From Pseudomonadota bacterium (lineage in GTDB: Bacteria > Pseudomonadota > Alphaproteobacteria > Rhizobiales > Beijerinckiaceae): a DNA stretch of 64,000 bases. The position numbers were made by a program, and so were the translations under genes. The DNA lies in assembly GCA_021813805.1 (NCBI GenBank), contig JAKAJL010000006.1:1-64000 (forward strand), read 5' to 3'. This document shows, piece by piece, positions 46,934-54,806 of the stretch. Below the pieces are notes generated by a model. The model ran no database searches. It saw only the letters and a program-made list of their open reading frames with translations, and was not told where the DNA came from. Within the stretch, counting starts at the first letter, position 1. The number at the start of each line of letters is the position of its first letter.

Positions 46934-48496
46934 ATGGCATTGACCGCCAAAATGCTGCTGCGCCAGGGCCAGACCCTGGCGATGACGCCGCAATTGCTGC
47001 AGGCGATCAAACTGCTGCAATATTCCGGCGCGGAACTTGCGGCTTTTGTCGAGGAAGAGCTTGAGCGCAATCCCCTGCTGGAGCGCGCCGAAGAGGGGCC
47101 GGATCCTGCGCCGACCGGGATCGACGCCGCGAGCGCGCCCGTCTCCGGCGACGAGGCGGCGGGCCTTGCCCACGATCCGGGCGAGGGCGACTGGAGTAGC
47201 GCCCAGCTCGCGACCTCCCCTCAAGCCCTGGCGGAAAGCCTCGGCACGGAGGTCGAGAACGTCTTCGACGGCGAGCGTGAGCTCTCTCCCGCCGCGGAGC
47301 GGCGGCAGCTGGAAAATATGGGGCTTTCGGACTCCGCCTGGTCGGGGGTCGGCGGCGGCGATTCGTCCGGCGAGCCCCCCAATATCGAGGCCTATGTCGC
47401 CGGCCAGCGCAGTCTGGCGGAGTTTTTGGGCGCGCAACTGACGATCGCGACCGAAGATCCCATCGAGCGAATGATCGGCCTCGCGGTGATCGACGCCATC
47501 GACGAGGCCGGCTATCTGCGCGAAAGCGCGGGCGAAATCGCCGAAAGGCTCGGCGTCTCAATCGAGCGGGCCGAAAAGGCGATCGCTCTTGTCCAAACCT
47601 TCGAGCCGACGGGAATCGGCGCGCGCGATCTCGCCGAATGCCTGGCTTTGCAATTGCGCGAGCAGGACCGCTTCGATCCCGCCATGGCCGCCATGGTCGC
47701 GAACCTGCCTTTGGTCGCCAGACGAGATTTCGCCGCTTTGCGCAAGATCTGCGGGGTGGACGACGAAGACCTCAAGGACATGATGGCGGAAATCCGCCGG
47801 CTCGACCCCAAGCCCGGCCGCGCCTTCGGCGGGGAAACGGTCCAGCCGGCGGCGCCGGACGTCATCGTGCGCGCGGCGCCGGACGGCTCCTGGCTGGTCG
47901 AGTTGAATTCCGATGCGCTGCCCCGAGTCCTCGTCAACCAGACCTATGCCGCGAAAGTGTCGCGCAGGGACGGCGGCGGCGAGGAAAAGAGCTATCTGTC
48001 GCTATGCCTGCAAAACGCCAACTGGCTGACCAAGAGCCTGGAGCAGCGGGCGCGCACCATTTTGAAGGTCGCGTCCGAGATCGTGCGCCGCCAGGACGCT
48101 TTTCTCGCTCACGGCGTGGCGCATCTGCGGCCGTTGAACCTGAAAATCATCGCCGACGCCGTTGGGCTGCATGAATCGACGGTGTCGCGGGTGACGTCCA
48201 ACAAATATATGGCGACGCCGCGCGGCCTGTTCGAGCTGAAATATTTCTTCACCGCGTCGATCGCGGCCCATGGCGGGGGCGAGGCCCACTCGGCTGAAGC
48301 CGTGCGCTTCAAGATCAAGCAGATGATCGACGCCGAGCTGCCCGACGCGATTCTGTCCGACGACGCCATTGTCGAAAGGCTCAAGGCGCAGCAGATCGAC
48401 ATCGCCCGGCGCACCGTCGCCAAATATCGCGAAAGCCTGCGGATTCCGTCGTCTGTCGAACGCCGCCGCGAGAAGCAGACGGCGTTGCAACCTTGA
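46934..48496 (+). CDS. rpoN: RNA polymerase sigma-54 factor
   Basis: A 520-residue RpoN. Region I is Gln/Leu-rich (LRQGQTLAMTPQLLQAIKLLQ) and binds activators; then a core-binding domain (RSLAEFLGAQL...GYL), a helix-turn-helix (LNLKIIADAVGLHESTVSRVTSNK) and the RpoN box ARRTVAKYRE near the C-terminus. It directs transcription of nitrogen and other activator-dependent genes from -24/-12 promoters. It is in its normal place between lptB and hpf. Confidence 0.97.
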   Translation: MALTAKMLLRQGQTLAMTPQLLQAIKLLQYSGAELAAFVEEELERNPLLERAEEGPDPAPTGIDAASAPVSGDEAAGLAHDPGEGDWSSAQLATSPQALAESLGTEVENVFDGERELSPAAERRQLENMGLSDSAWSGVGGGDSSGEPPNIEAYVAGQRSLAEFLGAQLTIATEDPIERMIGLAVIDAIDEAGYLRESAGEIAERLGVSIERAEKAIALVQTFEPTGIGARDLAECLALQLREQDRFDPAMAAMVANLPLVARRDFAALRKICGVDDEDLKDMMAEIRRLDPKPGRAFGGETVQPAAPDVIVRAAPDGSWLVELNSDALPRVLVNQTYAAKVSRRDGGGEEKSYLSLCLQNANWLTKSLEQRARTILKVASEIVRRQDAFLAHGVAHLRPLNLKIIADAVGLHESTVSRVTSNKYMATPRGLFELKYFFTASIAAHGGGEAHSAEAVRFKIKQMIDAELPDAILSDDAIVERLKAQQIDIARRTVAKYRESLRIPSSVERRREKQTALQP

Positions 48497-48703
48497 GCGC
48501 GCCGGCGCCAAGGCTTCGGTCCTGCGGCCTGATTTCGCGCCGGATCGGGCGCTTGAGAAGCGTTATTGACTTCGGGCGCGGAGGCTTCTAACCCTTTGCG
48601 GATTATTCGGGCTCGAACCCCGATCTCTCGCGGCGGCGCCCGCCAGCCGCACGGAGCTTGGGGGGCTCCGACTGCCAGCTTTCGACAGAATTGGAACAAA
48701 CGG

Positions 48704-49297
48704 ATGGCCCTGCGGATCTCAGGCAAGAACATCAATATCGGCGAGGCTCTGCGCACGCATGTGTCGGAGAAGCTGAACGCCGCCACCGGCAAATATTTCG
48801 ACGGCTCCGTCACCGGCCATGTCACGATCGAGCCGGAAGGCTCCGGCTTTCGCACCGACTGCACGCTGCATCTCGCTTCCGGCGTCACGCTTCAGGCCGA
48901 AGGCCGCGCGCAGGAGGTCTACGCCAGCTTCGACCAGACGGCGGCCCGGATCGAAAGCCGCCTGCGGCGCTACAAGCGCAAGCTCAAGGACCGTTCGGCC
49001 GCCCAGCGCGAGGCCGCTCCGGTCGGCGAGCCGATCCGCTACACCGTCCTCGGCGCCCTCAACGAGGCCGAGGAGGCGCCAGCCGAACATGAGTTCAATC
49101 CCCTGGTCGTCGCCGAATCGGAAAAACTGCTCCAGGAGTTTTCGGTTTCGGCCGCGGTGCTGGAGCTGGACTTGAGCGGCGCGCCGGTTCTCGTCTTCCG
49201 TCACGCTAACACCGGCCGTGTGAACGTCATTTACCGCCGGCTCGACGGGAACATCGGCTGGGTCGATCCGACCAACGGCGCCAAAGGCTCCGCGTGA
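48704..49297 (+). CDS. hpf: ribosome hibernation promoting factor, long form
   Basis: A 197-residue long-type HPF. The N-terminal S30AE domain starts MALRISGKNINIGEALRTHV and the C-terminal dimerisation domain carries VLVFRHANTGRVNVIYRRLDGNIGWVDP (cited by FRHANTGRVNVIYRR). It pairs 70S ribosomes into inactive 100S dimers in stationary phase. The start at 48704 is fixed by the domain; upstream in-frame sequence is not conserved. It follows rpoN after about 207 bases in which I see no gene, and has its own terminator. Confidence 0.94.
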   Translation: MALRISGKNINIGEALRTHVSEKLNAATGKYFDGSVTGHVTIEPEGSGFRTDCTLHLASGVTLQAEGRAQEVYASFDQTAARIESRLRRYKRKLKDRSAAQREAAPVGEPIRYTVLGALNEAEEAPAEHEFNPLVVAESEKLLQEFSVSAAVLELDLSGAPVLVFRHANTGRVNVIYRRLDGNIGWVDPTNGAKGSA

Positions 49298-49322
49298 TCG
49301 CGGCTCAATTCTTGTTGGGGAC

Positions 49323-49398
49323 TGCGCGGACGCCTTCAGGCGTGGTCCGCGCCGCCGCGCGTGAATTTATGAGCGCCGGCGCGCCGGCGCGTTTTTTT
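49323..49398 (+). terminator. hairpin pair and Rho-independent terminator after hpf
   Basis: A first hairpin (GCGCGGAC...GTCCGCGC, 49323-49352) is followed by GCGCCGGCGCGCCGGCGC (49373-49390), a perfect palindrome, then GTTTTTTT. The second is a typical terminator, 75 bases beyond the hpf stop. Confidence 0.8.
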
Positions 49399-49443
49399 GC
49401 CCTGGCGGGCGCCAGCGGGGCGCTCTGATGGAAACCGACCCTC

Positions 49444-49914
49444 ATGCCGCTTGAAAATCTTCTGGCTCCCGAGGCCATCCTGCCTTCCCTGCGGGTGAAC
49501 GGCAAAAAGCAGGCGTTGCAGGAATTGAGCGAAAAGGCGGCGGAGGTTTCCGGACTGCCGGCGCGCGAGATTTTCGACGCCTGGATGCAGCGCGAAAAGC
49601 TGAATTCGACCGGATTGGGCGACGGCATCGCCATTCCGCACGGCAAATTGCTCAATGCGCCGCGCATTTTCGGCATTTTCGCCCGGCTCGAACGCGGAAT
49701 CGATTTCGAGGCCATCGACGGCCAGCCGGTCGATCTCCTGTTCGGCCTGATCGCGCCGGAAAACGCCGGCGCCGATCATCTCAAAGCGCTGGCGGTGATC
49801 GCCCGCCTGCTTAGAAACTCCGCGGTCCTGGCGAAAATCCGGTCGACGCGCGAGGCGCCGGCGCTTTATGCGATTCTCACCCAGGCCTCGCCGCCGTCCG
49901 ACGCAGCGGCCTGA
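49444..49914 (+). CDS. ptsN: PTS nitrogen regulatory protein EIIA-Ntr
   Basis: A 156-residue EIIA fructose-type domain. The phospho-His66 lies in GLGDGIAIPHGKL; the following FGIFARLERGIDFEAIDGQPVDL block is the family signature. It receives phosphate from HPr-type carriers and regulates potassium transport, nitrogen and storage metabolism. rpoN-hpf-ptsN is a classic order. The other regulatory PTS parts (HPr, EIIA-Man, HPrK) are at 33-35 kb here. Confidence 0.95.
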   Translation: MPLENLLAPEAILPSLRVNGKKQALQELSEKAAEVSGLPAREIFDAWMQREKLNSTGLGDGIAIPHGKLLNAPRIFGIFARLERGIDFEAIDGQPVDLLFGLIAPENAGADHLKALAVIARLLRNSAVLAKIRSTREAPALYAILTQASPPSDAAA

Positions 49915-49942
49915 CCGGCGTTCCTTTTTCGGGCGGCTTCCC

Positions 49943-50629
49943 ATGTTCGACGACGCTTTGGCCAGCCTCCGCGACATGTTCACGCCGCCCTTCCGCGCCG
50001 TGCTGATCAAGTCGCTCGGCCTGACCCTGGCGCTGCTCTTTCTGTTGTGGCTGGGGCTGGAGCGCCTCGCGATCTGGGCGACGACCGGCGGCGCGCACTG
50101 GTTCGACGGCGCGCCCTGGCTCAAGACCGTCGTCGAGATCGCCGCAGGGCTCGGGCTTTTCATCGGCCTGATCTTTCTGATCGCGCCCGTCGCCTTGCTG
50201 GTCGCGGGCTTTTTCCTCGATGAACTTGCCGATCACGTCGAGGCGAAAATCTATGCCGACGGGCGGCGCGGTCAGGCTGTTCCGGCGCTGGCCTCGATGG
50301 TCCTGGCGGCGAAATTTTCCGGCGTCGCCCTTCTGGTCAATCTTCTCGCCTTCGCGCTGTGGCTTCTGCCCGGCGTCAACGCGTTGATCTTCGTGGCCGC
50401 CAACGCCTATCTGTTCGGGCGGGAATATTTTCAGCTCGCGGCGATGCGTTTCCTGCCGCTCGAATCGGCGCGCGACCTGCGACGCGCCAATCGCGTGACA
50501 GTCTTTTTCGCCGGCCTGCTGATCGCGCTTTTTGTCGCGACGCCCGTGCTCAATCTGCTGACGCCCTTGTTCGGCGTCGGCCTGATGGCGCGGCTCTACA
50601 AGAGGCTTACCGCTGCCTCAGCCCTGTGA
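49943..50629 (+). CDS. EI24/CysZ-like membrane protein
   Basis: A 228-residue inner-membrane protein with about four to five hydrophobic helices and the EI24/CysZ domain pattern (FRAVLIKSLGLTLALLFLLW, then ALASMVLAAKFSGVALL, NALIFVAANAYLFGREYFQLAA). CysZ transports sulphate, but most alphaproteobacterial EI24 proteins are untested. It begins 28 bases after ptsN and converges on the NDUFA9-like gene four bases away. Confidence 0.8.
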   Translation: MFDDALASLRDMFTPPFRAVLIKSLGLTLALLFLLWLGLERLAIWATTGGAHWFDGAPWLKTVVEIAAGLGLFIGLIFLIAPVALLVAGFFLDELADHVEAKIYADGRRGQAVPALASMVLAAKFSGVALLVNLLAFALWLLPGVNALIFVAANAYLFGREYFQLAAMRFLPLESARDLRRANRVTVFFAGLLIALFVATPVLNLLTPLFGVGLMARLYKRLTAASAL

Positions 50630-50633
50630 AGGA

Positions 50634-51638
50634 TCAGGCCAGCCGCTGGTCGGCATATTGGCCGGTCTTGCGGAAGCGGTAGAGATAGGTCGGAACGATC
50701 GCCTCGATCGATTCCGGCGTGATCCCCAGCCCGGCCAGGGTGCGGCCCTCGGCGACGGCTTCCGCCGAGACGACGTTGTCGTGCTTCAGCAACTCCACCT
50801 GATCGGCGGTGAAGACGAATTCCCGCGGCAGCAGGCCGAGCAGCAATTTGTTGACGGTCTCGGTCACCGAGCCCAGCGGCGCGGCGACCGAGAAGGGCAG
50901 GGGCGCGAGCAGGCGGCGACGGTGGATGGTCGCCAGCACATAGTCCAGCAGTTCCTTCATGGTGCGGACCGACGGTCCACCCAGTTCATAGGTTGCGCCG
51001 TCCTGGCCCGCGCCGCGCAGCAGACGGGCGCCGGCCTCGGCCACATCGCCGACATAGACCGGCTGCAATCTAGTCTTGCCGCCGCCGATCAGCGGTAGCA
51101 CGGGCATGATCCGCGCCATCGTGGCGAAACGGTTGAAGAACTGATCCTCCGGCCCGAAAACCACCGAGGGGCGCAAGATTCTCGCGCCGGGCAGGGCGGC
51201 GAGCGCGGCCGTTTCTCCTTGCGCCTTGGTCCGGGCGTAGGCCGAAGCCGATCCCGCATCGGCGCCGATCGCCGACATATGGACGAAATTCGCAATTCCG
51301 GCTTGGGCGACGGCCCTCGCTATGGCGCCGGCGCCCTCGGCCTGGACGGCGTCGAAAGTCTGCTTGCCCCACGGCGCGAGAATGCCGACCAGATTGACCG
51401 CCGCCTCCGCGCCGCGCAGGGCGGCGGCGAGCGAGTCCGGGTAGCGGACATTGGCCTGGACCGCATTGATCTGGCCGACGCAGCCGAGCGGCTGGAGATG
51501 GAAGGCGAGGTCGGGGCGGCGAGTCGCGACCCGCACCCGCCAGCCGTCGCGCGCCAGCGCCCGGACGAGATGGCGCCCGATGAAGCCGGAGCCGCCGAAG
51601 ACGGTGACGATGCGATCGCTGGGGTCAAATTCGGTCAT
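50634..51638 (-). CDS. NDUFA9-like atypical SDR (complex I-associated) NAD(P)-binding protein
   Basis: A 334-residue Rossmann protein. The nucleotide motif is VTVFGGSGFIGRHLVRAL; AILRPSVVFGPEDQFFNRF and YELGGP...TMKELLDYVL match alphaproteobacterial homologues of the mitochondrial complex I subunit NDUFA9. The conserved Tyr-x3-Lys is replaced by YARTKAQGE, so Tyr-Lys is present (Y...K). Role in respiration is inferred from homology only. The start at 51638 (MTEFDPSDRIV) is preferred over an upstream Met. Confidence 0.87.
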   Translation of the reverse strand: MTEFDPSDRIVTVFGGSGFIGRHLVRALARDGWRVRVATRRPDLAFHLQPLGCVGQINAVQANVRYPDSLAAALRGAEAAVNLVGILAPWGKQTFDAVQAEGAGAIARAVAQAGIANFVHMSAIGADAGSASAYARTKAQGETAALAALPGARILRPSVVFGPEDQFFNRFATMARIMPVLPLIGGGKTRLQPVYVGDVAEAGARLLRGAGQDGATYELGGPSVRTMKELLDYVLATIHRRRLLAPLPFSVAAPLGSVTETVNKLLLGLLPREFVFTADQVELLKHDNVVSAEAVAEGRTLAGLGITPESIEAIVPTYLYRFRKTGQYADQRLA

Positions 51639-51736
51639 CGGGGCGGGCCTCCGGTTCGGGCGATGGCGTGTCGAATGGATAGTCAAAAGCGAGCCGCGCG
51701 TCCATGCGACTCTTCGTCGAGAGCGTCAGTCCGCGA

Positions 51737-52159
51737 TCAGCGCCGCGCCGGGACGAGGCGGGCCTCGCCCATCAGCGCCGGGGCGCCTGTTTCGGTATGG
51801 GCGATCAGCCGCGCCACCGCGACGAAGCCGGCCTCGCCGGGTTCGACCTTGGCGATGCGGGCGGTCAGTTGGGCCTTCTCGCCTTCGAGGATCGGGGTCA
51901 GGAACTGGCCGTGGAGGTGGAGCACGGCGAGATCGGGCCGCCATTCGGCGAGCAGGGGCTCGAAGGCCGCCAGAAGTTTCATGCCGTGGACGGGGCGGGC
52001 GGAAAATCCGAACCCGCGTGCGAAAGCGGTGTCGAGGTGGAGGGGATTGCTGTCGCCGGAGGCCTCGGCGTAACGGGCGAGGTCTTGCGCCGAAAAGGGG
52101 CCGACGGTCCGGGCCGGGAGCTTTTCGCCGACGCGCGGCGCAGGCCGTTCGGCGGTCAT
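51737..52159 (-). CDS. MaoC-like (R)-specific dehydratase/hydratase
   Basis: A 140-residue hotdog protein. The hydratase-2 motif is complete: YAEASGDSNPLHLDTAFA, with catalytic Asp and His. It dehydrates (R)-3-hydroxyacyl-ACP or -CoA. Its start overlaps the stop of the next dehydratase-like gene by ATGA, so it is translationally coupled as the last gene of a four-gene cassette (ACP, ketosynthase, two hotdog proteins). The substrate is unknown. Confidence 0.87.
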   Translation of the reverse strand: MTAERPAPRVGEKLPARTVGPFSAQDLARYAEASGDSNPLHLDTAFARGFGFSARPVHGMKLLAAFEPLLAEWRPDLAVLHLHGQFLTPILEGEKAQLTARIAKVEPGEAGFVAVARLIAHTETGAPALMGEARLVPARR

Positions 52160-52566
52160 GACGCGGACTCCGGCGGAAAGGGCGTGACCGTCGCGGGGTC
52201 GATCAGCCGCAGGGTGGAGACCACCCGCGCGACAAAGGCGCCGGACAGATCGAAAATCTCCGCCGTGGCGATGAGCCGCGGCGGATCGCTCTGGCGCCTC
52301 ATTTCGAGTCTCAGATCGTAGGAGGCGCCGGTTTCGAGCGGGCGAGCGTAGTCGAAAAGCTGCGCTTCGTGGACAGGAAGGCCGATTTCCTGCGCGGCGG
52401 CGCGAATCGGCTCGCCGATTTCCGGCAGCCGCATCCACACCACGGGAAAGCTCGTCGGCGGCGGTCCGTCCTCGTCGCGCCAGCCGGTCTCGCGGCGGAA
52501 GGCGCGCACCACATCGGCCGGCGCCGAGACGCGCAAGGGGCCGGCGCGCTGCACGGGCGGCGTCAT
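52156..52566 (-). CDS. MaoC-like/FAS1-type hotdog dehydratase-domain protein
   Basis: A 136-residue protein that looks like the N-terminal, non-catalytic half of two-domain MaoC dehydratases: VSAPADVVRAFRRETGWRD, FPVVWMRLPEIGEP and HEAQLFDYARPLETGASYDL. No complete D-x5-H motif is visible. It probably pairs with the next gene, which has the catalytic motif, giving a heterodimeric dehydratase. It starts 6 bases after the ketosynthase stop. Confidence 0.75.
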   Translation of the reverse strand: MTPPVQRAGPLRVSAPADVVRAFRRETGWRDEDGPPPTSFPVVWMRLPEIGEPIRAAAQEIGLPVHEAQLFDYARPLETGASYDLRLEMRRQSDPPRLIATAEIFDLSGAFVARVVSTLRLIDPATVTPFPPESAS

Positions 52567-52572
52567 GGGGCC

Positions 52573-53793
52573 TCAGGCCGCGGGATAGGGCGTGACGATC
52601 AACGAGGCGTTGATGCCGCCGAACGCCAGCGAATTGGACAGAACCGCCCGAATCTCCGTTTTGACGGCCTGAGGCCCGACGAGACGGATCTGGCAGTTGG
52701 GGTCCTGAATTTCGGTGTTGAGATTGGGCGGCGCGATCTGCTCGCGCAAGGCCATGATCGAAACCACCAGCTCAAGCGCCCCCGCCGCGCCCAGCGCATG
52801 GCCGTGGACCGGCTTGGTCGAGGAAACCAGAAGATGGTCGCAATGGGCGCCGAAGGCCAGGTTGAGGCCCTGCGCCTCGGTCGCGTCATTGGCCACCGTG
52901 GCGGTGCCGTGGGCGTTGACATAATCGATGTCGGCGGGCGCGAGGCCGGCGTCTTCGAGCGCCATGGCCATGCAGGCGGCGCCGGAAGCCGCGTCGGGGC
53001 GCACCGGGTCGAGCGCGTCGCTGTTGGTGCCATAGCCGGCAAGGACGGCCAGCGGCTCCGCGCCGCGCGCGCGCGCGGCGTCCTCGGCCTCCAGCACGAA
53101 CATGCCGGCGCCCTCGCCCAGCACCATGCCGTTGCGGTTCTTGGCGAATGGCCGGCAGATATCGGGAGTGAGGACCCGCAGGCCCTCCCAGGCGCGCATC
53201 GTGCCGTTGGTGGCGCAGGCTTCCGAGCCGCCGACGATGGCGCGGTCGATCATGCCGGCACGGATCATCTGCATCGCGAGGCCGATCGCCTGGCTGCCCG
53301 AGGAACAGGCGCTGGCGAGGGCGAAACAGGGTCCCGTCGCGCCATAGCGCATGGAGAGCATGGCCGGACCGGCGCTCGGAATGAGTTTTGGCACCGCCAG
53401 CGTTTCCGGCCGCTTGTTTCCGACATAGACAGTGTAGAGTCCGTCGTCGACGGTCTTCATGCCGCCGATTCCCGTGCCGAGCAAAGCCGCGCAGCGGGGA
53501 CCCTGACGTTCCTCAGGGTCGAGCCCCGCCTGGGCCAACGCCTCGTCCGCGGCGGCGAGAGCGTAAGCGGTGAAGGCGTCGCAGAACGGGGCGAGTTGCG
53601 GGCCGACGCGGGCCGCGATGTCGAAGTCACGCACCTGGGCGGAAATTGTTATGCGGCCGCCATAAGGCTGCCGCACGTCGAGCGGGCCGATGCAGGGCTT
53701 TCCGTCGCGCGCGGCTTGCCAGAGGAGATTCGCGCCGACGCCGGCCGCCGAAACGGCGCCCATGCCGGTGACGACGACGCGCCGGGAGGTCAT
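52573..53793 (-). CDS. beta-ketoacyl-ACP synthase, FabF-like
   Basis: A 406-residue condensing enzyme. The catalytic triad is complete: Cys in LASACSSGSQAI, His in VNAHGTATVAND and His in STKPVHGHALGAAG. The N-terminus RRVVVTGMGAVSAAG and C-terminal NSLAFGGINASLI are FabF-like. It would elongate acyl chains on the cognate ACP just upstream. The main fabF is usually beside fabG-acpP, so this is likely an accessory enzyme. It overlaps the ACP gene by four bases. Confidence 0.9.
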   Translation of the reverse strand: MTSRRVVVTGMGAVSAAGVGANLLWQAARDGKPCIGPLDVRQPYGGRITISAQVRDFDIAARVGPQLAPFCDAFTAYALAAADEALAQAGLDPEERQGPRCAALLGTGIGGMKTVDDGLYTVYVGNKRPETLAVPKLIPSAGPAMLSMRYGATGPCFALASACSSGSQAIGLAMQMIRAGMIDRAIVGGSEACATNGTMRAWEGLRVLTPDICRPFAKNRNGMVLGEGAGMFVLEAEDAARARGAEPLAVLAGYGTNSDALDPVRPDAASGAACMAMALEDAGLAPADIDYVNAHGTATVANDATEAQGLNLAFGAHCDHLLVSSTKPVHGHALGAAGALELVVSIMALREQIAPPNLNTEIQDPNCQIRLVGPQAVKTEIRAVLSNSLAFGGINASLIVTPYPAA

Positions 53794-54065
53794 TTCGCGG
53801 CTTTTTCCTTGAGGATATGGGAGCTGATCGCCTCGACCAGGCCTTTCAGATCCTTGGCCTCCTGAAAGGAGCCGTCCATCGGGATATAGACGTCGAATTT
53901 CTCTTCGATCGCGGTCAGGATCATCACCAGATCGATCGATTTCAGGCCGAGAATGTCGATCGTGGCGTCGTCTTTGAGAGCTTCGCGAGGAATCATGCCC
54001 TCGGAGGCGATCACATCGAGGATCTGGTCGATCATCGCCTGCTGGTCATTTGAAACCGAAGTCAC
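53790..54065 (-). CDS. accessory acyl carrier protein
   Basis: A 91-residue ACP with the phosphopantetheine Ser43 in LGLKSIDLVMIL; the usual D-S-L is K-S-I here, marking it as a specialised carrier and not AcpP. The start is GTG 54065, with AGGGG eight bases upstream; a longer reading to 54185 would add 40 non-conserved residues. It leads the four-gene cassette. The closest known parallels are dedicated ACPs for special lipids (AcpXL-type), but the sequence is not typical of AcpXL. Confidence 0.85.
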   Translation of the reverse strand: MTSVSNDQQAMIDQILDVIASEGMIPREALKDDATIDILGLKSIDLVMILTAIEEKFDVYIPMDGSFQEAKDLKGLVEAISSHILKEKAAK

Positions 54066-54238
54066 TGGCGCACCCCTGGTTGCATGCGGCGGGCCCCACG
54101 GCGATCGGGCCGCCAGGGCGGCGCCGGCTTCCTTGATTGAATCCCGACGCGCCTCCATGTAGCAAAGTGTCCAAGCCAACGCCAAACCTATTTTTTCAGC
54201 TCCGCCCCCGCGCCGGAAACATATTAGAGGACAGTGAG

Positions 54239-54685
54239 ATGCCGCATCCCCTCGCCATCCGTTCGGCCGATGTCGAAGAGCCGCCGCCCGGCCTGACCGA
54301 GGACATGATGGCGCGCCTGGTGCGCGAATTCTATACCCGCGCCCGCGCCGACGCGCTGCTCGGCCCGATCTTCGAGGAAAAGCTCGCCGGCCATTGGGAG
54401 GAGCATTTTTCCAGATTGACCGATTTCTGGTCGCAGATCGGCCTGCGCACCGGACGCTATAACGGCCGCCCCCTGCCGGCGCACGCCGCGCTCGATCTCT
54501 CGCCGGAGCATTTCAAAACCTGGCTCGAACTCTTCGCCGAGACCGCGCGCGATGTTTTGCCGGCCGAAGGCGCCCGCTTCTTCGTCGCCCGCGCCAACCG
54601 CATCGCGGAAAGTTTTCAGATTGGCCTCAACATCGGCGACAAGGCCTTGGCCTTCCGGGAGGCGCAAAAGGCGCGGGAGGGGTGA
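54239..54685 (+). CDS. group III truncated haemoglobin
   Basis: A 148-residue globin of the trHb3 type: LVREFYTRARADALLGPIFEE, then HWEEHFSRLTDFWSQIGL and TGRYNGRPLPAHAAL, with the proximal His in PAHAAL. Group III proteins bind haem; functions proposed include oxygen or NO chemistry at low oxygen. The start at 54239 has AGAGGACAG upstream. It is divergent from the ACP cassette and convergent with the RND gene; the gap to the latter is 121 bases. Confidence 0.9.
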   Translation: MPHPLAIRSADVEEPPPGLTEDMMARLVREFYTRARADALLGPIFEEKLAGHWEEHFSRLTDFWSQIGLRTGRYNGRPLPAHAALDLSPEHFKTWLELFAETARDVLPAEGARFFVARANRIAESFQIGLNIGDKALAFREAQKAREG

Positions 54686-54806
54686 GCGACCGCCTTTCTG
54701 GTCATGCGGTTTGAGCCGCCTCACTGACGATCGGGTCGCGGAGGATGACGCGCTGCGCATCGTGACGACCCGGTCCTTCCGGCAAGGCGTCAAGCGGGTT
54801 GGCGTT

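Noticed and set aside
48601-48640. Minus-strand GGTTCGAGCC that looks like a tRNA T-loop
   Set aside because: No matching acceptor stem, D-arm or anticodon arm at the right distance, and no CCA.
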